A stretch of DNA of 64,000 nucleotides from Hemerocallis citrina. Lineage: Eukaryota > Streptophyta > Magnoliopsida > Asparagales > Asphodelaceae. The stretch lies in assembly GCA_017893485.1 (NCBI GenBank), contig JACEHZ010000367.1, positions 248,001 to 312,000 of the forward strand, read 5' to 3'. The stretch's first letter is position 1. Each line of letters opens with the position of its first letter. Made by a program: the position numbers and the translations under genes. Below, one piece after another: positions 58,004-64,000 of the stretch. The notes under the pieces are model-generated. The model was given only the letters and a program-made list of their open reading frames with translations. It made no database searches and had not been told where the DNA came from.

Positions 58004-58265
58004 CTTGAAAACTTTGGTTGGAGCGGTGCAGAAAGGTTTGGTCTGAGAGTAGGTAAAGAGAAGGAGGAGGGGAGGAAGGAGAGGAGGGGATGGGGGAGGG
58101 AGGGGAGGCCAGAAATTTAGTGGGAGTTGGAGGAGGGGGCGGTGGTGGATGGTTATTCACAAGGATGGTTATTCAAACCAAACTCTGTTACTATTGTGAT
58201 GGGGATTGAATAGTGTTACGGATTGAATTTCGAGCTCGGTTGATTTCGGCCGTTGGAGTGAATTC

Positions 58266-58273
58266 TAGGGTTT
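58266..58273 (-). promoter_or_regulatory. Telo-box-like AAACCCTA in a CTTCTTC-rich leader
   Basis: On the minus strand CTTCTTCTTCTTCTTCC is followed by AAACCCTAG, a common look for plant gene leaders (telo-box plus CT-rich 5' UTR). It points toward the coding-like piece at 53,223-53,340, from which LINE-2 separates it. Suggestive only. Confidence 0.3.
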
Positions 58274-58473
58274 GGGAGGAAGAAGAAGAAGAAGATAATT
58301 TTGGGGAAAGCATCCGATAATGTTTATTACAAGCTTAAAAATCTTATTCATCCATTCTTGGTTTTTTTATAGCCCAGTTATAGAGCAACTATAGCACGTG
58401 CATGTCATGTGTTTCATCTACTGGACTTTATAATTCAGCCTATACATTTCCCGCCATCCTACATATGAATTAA

Positions 58474-58734
58474 GTGTGTTGTGCATGTGCAGAACAGAGA
58501 AAACAACTGATACGCACAGATACATCGTACAACTATATATTGAACTATCAAAGATCAATTACTGATCAAGTAACTAGCCAGGACCCTCTAACAAATAGTT
58601 TCCCTACAAGCCAAGGTGATCACCCTCATCATGGTCACAATAAGATCATCAACCAAGGCATCAATCGATTCAATCCGCTCCTTGCAGTTGAAAAGATTAG
58701 ATCCATGAAAGTTGCAAACACTGAAAACTCTTGA
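58474..58734 (+). CDS. Unidentified ORF, N/H/Q-rich
   Basis: 86 codons, ATG to TGA. Seen: QVTSQDPLTNSFPTSQGDHP, HHGHNKIINQGINRFNPLL and an EKIRSMKV end. The polar, Asn/His/Gln-rich composition resembles tails of plant regulatory proteins. No domain or partner exon was recognised. It may be a gene fragment inside the hAT-like shell, or chance. Confidence 0.25.
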   Translation: MCCACAEQRKQLIRTDTSYNYILNYQRSITDQVTSQDPLTNSFPTSQGDHPHHGHNKIINQGINRFNPLLAVEKIRSMKVANTENS

Positions 58735-58744
58735 AGGACTAGCT

Positions 58745-59092
58745 AAATCCCTTCTCAGTTAAATAATCACAAGGAAAGAGAGAAGATGCAGGAGGCAGCG
58801 CTCGGGATTCATCAAATATATTTTTGGGGGAAAGAGAGAGCCGCTGAGTAGGGCAGCGCTCGGGAGACTGGGGAAAGAGAGAAGATGAAGCGGCAGCACT
58901 AGGGATTCATCAAATATATATTTAAACCGGGTCAGGTTCGGGTCGGACCTATACACACCCGAACCCGGCCTGAAAATTAATTCGGGCTTGATTGTTAAGC
59001 CCGGATCCGAAAATATTGAAAAATAAACAGGGCCAAGAGTCCTACAAAAATGGATCGGACTTGATCGGGCTTGGGTCAATTGCCAGCCTTAT
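58745..59092. repeat. Right end of the hAT-like shell
   Basis: Contains a duplicated GGGATTCATCAAATATAT phrase, then GGGTCAGGTTCGGGTCGGAC and CCGAACCCGGCC blocks. It ends TTGGGTCAATTGCCAGCCTT, inverted relative to the 43,638 end. Confidence 0.6.
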
Positions 59093-59869
59093 TTTAAACA
59101 AATCTGTGGTAAATCTTGCACTGACAATGTTAATCTACGAAACTGCCCATGGTTCTCTTGTTTTGTTGTGATTGGTTAGTCTTTGTTTGTTATTTGATCT
59201 TGATATTCTATATTTGTTGAATGATATTGGTTTTTAGGGTCTTATCCATCAGTTGCTTATTGTATCTGCAGTTACCTCAACTGATTTTTTAGTGAATTTT
59301 ATGGTATCTGGTCACATCCAGTAATTATTCTAGATGATTGATGCGCAGGTTCTCTTTTAATGCTTCATGTGTTCTTTTAATGCAAAATAACAATTAACAC
59401 TTTGTGATGAGTACTCATCATGAGTATGACACGCAAAGATGAAATATTACATGTAAATATGCAAGGCTACAATAAGAAGGTTCACATAGTGGCCTCCCCC
59501 TCCCTAACTCCTTCGTTATATGATTTTTTTAGCCTATAAGAGTTGTTAAATAGCTTCTTTTGGTATCCCTCCGTTGAAGCTCAATATTTATGTGCAATTG
59601 TGATATTTTTTCATTGGTTATTGGTTATGTTTATAAATACTGACAAGGAATGGCCTCCTTCAGTGTCGGAATATTTAGGCCACCAATAACATGCTTTGAA
59701 GGCATTACCTTTTAATATAATGCACTCGAAGGTACTAGATTCTGCCCTACAACTAACAAATTCATTCTCTCCAATATGAATTGAGTTATATACAACGATA
59801 TTAGCCTTTCGGCCTGATCTTAGGCCTTGACACACCCTCTGTGGACGAACCTTGCGGAGGAACCCTTAG
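59093..59869. other. Intergenic, nothing recognised
   Basis: A 74-codon minus-strand frame at 59,611-59,835 (HIGENEFVSCRAESSTFECI) has no recognised family. Confidence 0.35.
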
Positions 59870-60016
59870 GTTTTCGAACATCCACAATAGATCTGGTGCA
59901 CAAGATTTCCTTCTTTAATAGCGGTATCACTACCAAAGACAACAATACCTACATTCTCATTCTTAAGATTCAAGGCTGTTCCTTTTACACCGCTGACAAA
60001 TTCCACCTTTTCTCCA
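59870..60016 (-). pseudogene. atp1: Mitochondrial atp1 fragment (NUMT)
   Basis: The minus strand reads [20 protein letters not shown], then [19 protein letters not shown], then RSIVDV after a small deletion. This is the N-terminal beta-barrel region of plant mitochondrial ATP synthase subunit alpha, which is encoded in the mitochondrial genome. Only about 45 codons are present, with no atp1 sequence recognised on either side. It is therefore a short nuclear insertion of mitochondrial DNA or a captured piece, and not functional. Confidence 0.85.
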
Positions 60017-60019
60017 ACT

Positions 60020-60620
60020 AAGCGATTGGATCAAACTTAGCGAGTTGATGATCGAGTTGCGTAGAAAGAAAACTACAGGATATCTCTACACTTCAATGCC
60101 ACCATAAAAGATTTCTAAATTCTAGGAACTTTTATTTGCACATTTTTTTTTTCTCAAGTGGTAATTTACACTTATTATTAAAGTTCCCTTCAAATGTCCT
60201 ACACTCTTATTTCCTTACATTATGTCGACGATAATTTTGGTATATGTTCCAAGGACAAAAAATATGAAGTTTTATGTCCTCTCTACGATTAGGATGAGTC
60301 AGAGCCACATCACAAGAGAAATTTTTGAAAAGACAACAAGCGGTACGAAGGGCACTAGAATGACAACAATTTGATCGATTCAGACACTTGAGCTGGCATG
60401 AATGATGATTGATAAGGACAACTACATAGAAGCATGGTGGACCCATTCACAAGACAATAATTTTGGATGGAACCCACGAGGTAATAATTCAACCACCTAA
60501 TAGCGCATTAACAAAAGAAAAGATAAGAAGACTCACCTACATGTTGGCCACTACTGTTGAAGATTCTTTTTATGTTCGACCTTTCTGGATGCCACTATAT
60601 CCTTACTTGTATTTATAAAT
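60020..60620. other. Intergenic, nothing recognised
   Basis: Moderately AT-rich. It could include more organelle-derived sequence next to the atp1 fragment, but none was recognised. Confidence 0.35.
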
Positions 60621-60623
60621 AGG

Positions 60624-60780
60624 GTTAATGACCTATTGGCACATAAAGTTTGTACTAATATCCTATAGATACCTGAAGTTACAGTAATACCTCAATAGTA
60701 CCCAAACTTTTTAAAATTGGACCTATAGACACCTACCGTCCACTTCTGTTAGTTTCTTAACAGTTAGGGAGTGAAATTAC
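60624..60780. repeat. Transposon-end-like repeat
   Basis: GGGTTAATGACCTATTGGCA followed by CCTATAGATACCTGAAGTT-type phrases resembles ends of a common plant DNA-transposon family. Only one end was seen. Confidence 0.4.
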
Positions 60781-60892
60781 TTTTTTACCGCTATTCCTTA
60801 AAAAATCCTTAATAATTCCTTAAAAATTCCTTCAATTCCTTACAAAATTGAACAAAAGATTCTTCAAAATCCTTCAAAATTATGAAATTACT

Positions 60893-61372
60893 TTATAAAT
60901 AGAGCTCATAATGCTCATAAAAATACTAAACAGAGCTCAAGATGCTTAGAAACAACATAAACATGGCTCATAATGCTCACAAACAACATAAACAGAGCTC
61001 AAGATGTCGGAAAAACAACATAAACAGAACTCATAATGCTCACAAAAACCATAAACAGAGCTCAAGATGCCTGGAAACAATATAAATAAAGCTCATAATG
61101 CTCATAAACAACATAAACAACTGCTCAATATGCCTGGAAACAACATAAACATAGCTCATAATTCTCATAAACAACATAAACATAGCTCAAGATGTCTGGT
61201 AACAACATAAACAAAGCTTATAATGCTCACAAACAACATAAACAGATACTCAATATGCCTTGAAACAACATAAACAGATTTTATAATGCTCATAAACAAC
61301 ATAAACAGAGCTCAAGATGTCTGGAAACAACATAAACTGAGCTCATAATGCTCATAAACAACATAAACATAT
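60893..61372. repeat. Minisatellite, 62-63-bp dimeric unit
   Basis: About 7-8 copies. Each unit has two half-units of about 31 bp, one with AGCTCAAGATGCCTGG and one with AGCTCATAATGCTCAT, joined by AACAACATAAAC. The phrase CTCAAGATG recurs at 60,936, 60,998 and 61,061. Confidence 0.88.
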
Positions 61373-63488
61373 TCTTCTTCTCCTTCTGCTCTTATATATT
61401 GGAAAGTGAAACCAGTTTGGAGGATCACCATTTTGTGGGCGTGGTCTTGGCTAACATCTTCAAGCACAAGTTCTGGTTGCAAAGGAATCCGAGACTGCAG
61501 AAATGCATAATTATATCCAAGTTAGTTAACAAAGTTTGTGGATTGAGAATGTTACATAGATATTCTAGTAGTCAAATAACATAGGAAATGGCCCTTAACA
61601 GAGTTAGATGAAGAAATAAGATCCATATAGCTAGGCAAAGATTTGGAAGGGAGGCTTTTGTTGTTGCTACGCAGTGGTGGTTTAGATGACTTAGTCACTA
61701 ATTGCAATGTAAAATACTAGTATTCTGTTTCACACTACCAATGCCAAACAGAAGGGCAAAGAAGATGGAGAAGGCATCTAGGAAGCAAAAATTCTCTACA
61801 GGTTACTTCTTGCTGAGTCCTATAGCTTGGTCCAAAGCAGTATTTATATCTATTTGAAAGATATCCCACAAGTTCTATAATTTATTTGCTGTTCCCTCCT
61901 TCAAAAAGCAACTTCCATGCATTTGAAAGCACAGTTTCAATTTCCTTCGCTGTAACATTCGCTTCTAATTCTTACCAACTTATTGAAAGAGATGAAGTTT
62001 TCATCTTCTTCATCTACTTTTGTGTATTGTGAGATTTGAAAGGTTTCCTTATCTTGATAATAAATTTGTGATAAATTTTTCTTGCTAAGTGAGATATGCT
62101 CTAGTATAATTGACCCATACAGAGATTCTTGTCCTCTAGTCAATGCATTGTACCTTGCATTAGTGTAGTTGATTTATTTTCAGTTTAGGATCAGCACCTT
62201 CCCTCCTTTGTAAGGAAGAACAAGGCAATCACACATTTTGTAATTCCAAATTTGTGAACTATTTCTTGGCGGACTAATAAATACTCATCACAGTCTATTT
62301 CTTGGCGGACTAATAAATACTAGTTGAGAATTCAGCTTCCTTTGTACTTCCATGCAAAACGCACCATGACATTACAAAACTTTGCATCTGAAACCTAGGT
62401 ATATAAAATCTCATCTGGTGAACATGCCAAATGCCTTGACCAGATTTTCATATCTGAGAGCTGACATTTTGTAACTACCATATCAGAAACAAGGAGCAAG
62501 ACAATCTTGTCCTGAGATCAAGATCACAGACAAGAAATAGAGAATCATTCAAACCATAACAAATCTTTCATTTAGTGTGGTGAATCTCACACCTGCATTA
62601 TGGAGCAAAGTAAACCCAACTGATGTTGATAGGTAATTGAAGACAAATATAAGCACCTTCTAACACAGTAAGTTAAATATGATTTGAAGGTACTACTACT
62701 CCTTTGAAAATCAGATTGGAATCCAGCAAATGTAACCGTGAATTTACTAAGGAAACAAAGTTCCAGTCAGCCCCCCAAAAAAACTGAAAAGCTATTATGA
62801 TTCTAAAACATAGCACACTTGGAAATTTGCCGACCTATCATGTCTACATATTATTGTGAGTTATTTGTCGCAACGTATAGATAGCACTTAGTTCACTAAA
62901 CACGAGGATATCAAAAAGAAAAGCAGTTCACATGAGCCACCTTATCCTCAAATTATGCTGAGATGTCTTCACCAGTTCATTCTTCGCTGAGTTGCTTAAT
63001 AGTAGTCTATGGTATTCTTTAGCTGTTGCATCCTTGTACTACTGATTTCCTCCTTTGGAGCTGTTTTCAATCCCAACAGCGAAGGTGTTAAAGTTTATAG
63101 GATGTCAAAGTATGCAATTCAAAATTTAAATGTGTTTCTGAATTGCATCTAATTTTGTAGTTATTGTCCTAGACTTAGAGCATCTGTAGTCGTCTAAACC
63201 CAAAATATGGGTATTTGGCATATAGCAATGGAAAATATCAAAATGTGTTGTAGTCGTCTAGACTCAAATTTTGGCTTTTAAATGAGGGACAAAAGATCAT
63301 TTACTGCATGAGTATTTTTTTTTTCCAAAAAATATCGGATGGGATATGATATCCCGTCCGATAAAAAAATTCTGATTGTTTTGAGTAGATCTACCCATAT
63401 AGATTAGTATAGGTTGAGAAGTATAGGATAAAATTTTTTTTTAGAAGAAATGAAGTGGGACGGTAGATGATTTCACTATCTGACTTTT
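61373..63488. other. Intergenic, nothing recognised
   Basis: About 2.1 kb. A short exact duplication of TATTTCTTGGCGGACTAATA occurs at about 62,260 and 62,297. The minus-strand frame 61,937-62,143 has no recognisable family. No gene is called. Confidence 0.4.
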
Positions 63489-63491
63489 TTG

Positions 63492-63578
<87 letters not shown>
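63492..63578. repeat. (TA)n(GA)n microsatellite
   Basis: TA run then about 60 bp of GA. Frames through it read as RERERE or LSLSLS. Confidence 0.95.
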
Positions 63579-63579
<1 letters not shown>

Positions 63580-63581
<2 letters not shown>

Positions 63582-63965
63582 GAGCCTCATATAGAGTATG
63601 AGGAAATTTTCCTCATACAAAGTGATTATACTCATTTGGTGGGACCCTTATGGAAGATCCACTCCATTCATCATGTTTATTATGCTAATGGATGTATGTG
63701 TAGAAAAAATCAAATGGTTTGGAGGTATTCACCCATGCATCATGTAGTTGAAAAATGAACGATTTCAACAGTAATATAAATCGAACCACAAATTGGACCC
63801 ACATTATGCATGGGTGAATGACCTCCAAAGCACTTGATTTTTTCTACACGTACATCCATTAGCATGATGAACATGATGGACGGAATAGATCTTCCATAAG
63901 GGCCCATAAAATGAGTATAATAACTTTGTATGAGAAAAATTTTCTCATACAAATATGAGGCTCAC
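63580..63965. mobile_element. Foldback MITE
   Basis: The left GTGAGCCTCATAT and right ATATGAGGCTCAC are exact inverts, and long inner blocks (GGAAATTTTCCTCATACAAA; CATGCATCATG...) pair as well. About 386 bp between GA/TA and TA repeats, close to a full hairpin. Confidence 0.8.
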
Positions 63966-63969
63966 ATTA

Positions 63970-64000
<31 letters not shown>

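Larger units (their letters stand above)
53357..58201 (-). mobile_element. LINE-2: internally deleted L1-type retrotransposon
   Basis: Minus strand, with a poly(A) remnant at 53,357. A perfect 16-bp target duplication GGGATTGAATAGTGTT lies at 53,341-53,356 and 58,202-58,217. Same architecture as LINE-1, but most of the RT and all of the zf-RVT are deleted at about 53,575. About 4.8 kb remain. It inserted next to LINE-1 in the opposite orientation. Confidence 0.93.
43638..59092. mobile_element. Possible hAT-type shell containing two LINEs
   Basis: The left end AAGGCGGGCAATGGGC and the right end (reverse complement) AAGGCTGGCAATTGACCC match, and subterminal TTTTTGTAGG...GGCCTGTTT and CCCG-rich blocks recur on both sides. 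The flanks TTTAGAAC and TTTTAAAC could be a decayed 8-bp duplication (6 of 8). Subtracting the LINEs leaves about 2.7 kb. Two independent hAT fragments are the alternative. Confidence 0.45.

Noticed and set aside
60893..61372. CRISPR-like repeat-spacer appearance
   Set aside because: Units are contiguous and alternating without unique spacers, in a plant nuclear context. It is a minisatellite.
61937..62143. 68-codon minus-strand ORF
   Set aside because: Coding-like composition but no domain, no neighbouring exons and no recognisable promoter.

Overview
This window is nuclear DNA from a flowering plant, probably a eudicot with a large, repeat-rich genome. The evidence is spliced exons with GT-AG introns, AT-rich introns, plant-type chromovirus, copia, RTE, L1, Helitron, hAT and MITE sequences, and a fragment of a plant mitochondrial gene. 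The species cannot be named from the sequence. There are no bacterial features, no CRISPR array and no convincing RNA gene.

Region 1 (1-42,134, + strand) is the 3' part of one gene: a SUVH4/KRYPTONITE-type histone H3 lysine-9 methyltransferase. Thirteen exons join in frame into 509 codons plus a stop. They carry the end of the N-terminal region, the SRA (YDG) domain, a nine-cysteine pre-SET, SET and post-SET. The first exons lie upstream of the window. Only about 1.5 kb of the 42.1 kb is coding. The introns are swollen by transposons, yet no frameshift or stop is seen in any exon and every junction keeps frame. One intron uses a GC donor.

Intron by intron: intron 1 (68-9138) holds an LTR element inserted inside a TRIM-like LTR element (both with 5-bp target duplications) and an RTE LINE broken by a hAT element. 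Intron 3 holds a hAT-like element. Intron 4 holds two foldback MITEs. Intron 5 holds a hAT element, a diverged TRIM-family LTR and two head-to-head Helitrons around a MITE. Intron 6 holds a Tourist-like MITE. Intron 7 holds a copia remnant and a 6.9-kb antisense chromovirus. Intron 8 holds two RTE fragments. Intron 9 holds a MITE and a Helitron end. Intron 11 holds a long hairpin MITE, a hAT-like element and a solo LTR of the same chromovirus family. Intron 12 holds a 100-bp RTE tail.

Region 2 (42,135-43,605) is the 3' UTR followed directly by a run of short Helitron-like elements.

Region 3 (43,638-59,092) looks like an old hAT-type shell, with matching terminal motifs at both ends. It is filled by two L1-type LINEs in opposite orientation. 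LINE-1 (44,961-52,884, +) is nearly complete with a 15-bp target duplication. LINE-2 (53,357-58,201, -) is internally deleted with a 16-bp duplication. Short unrecognised gene-like pieces lie between them.

Region 4 (59,093-64,000) is mostly unannotatable intergenic DNA. It has an atp1-derived mitochondrial fragment, a 62-63-bp minisatellite and a terminal foldback MITE.

The biological theme is that a gene whose product marks transposons with H3K9 methylation, and so maintains CHG DNA methylation, is itself built mostly of transposons. Its correct expression presumably depends on splicing across silenced intronic chromatin. That last step is inference.
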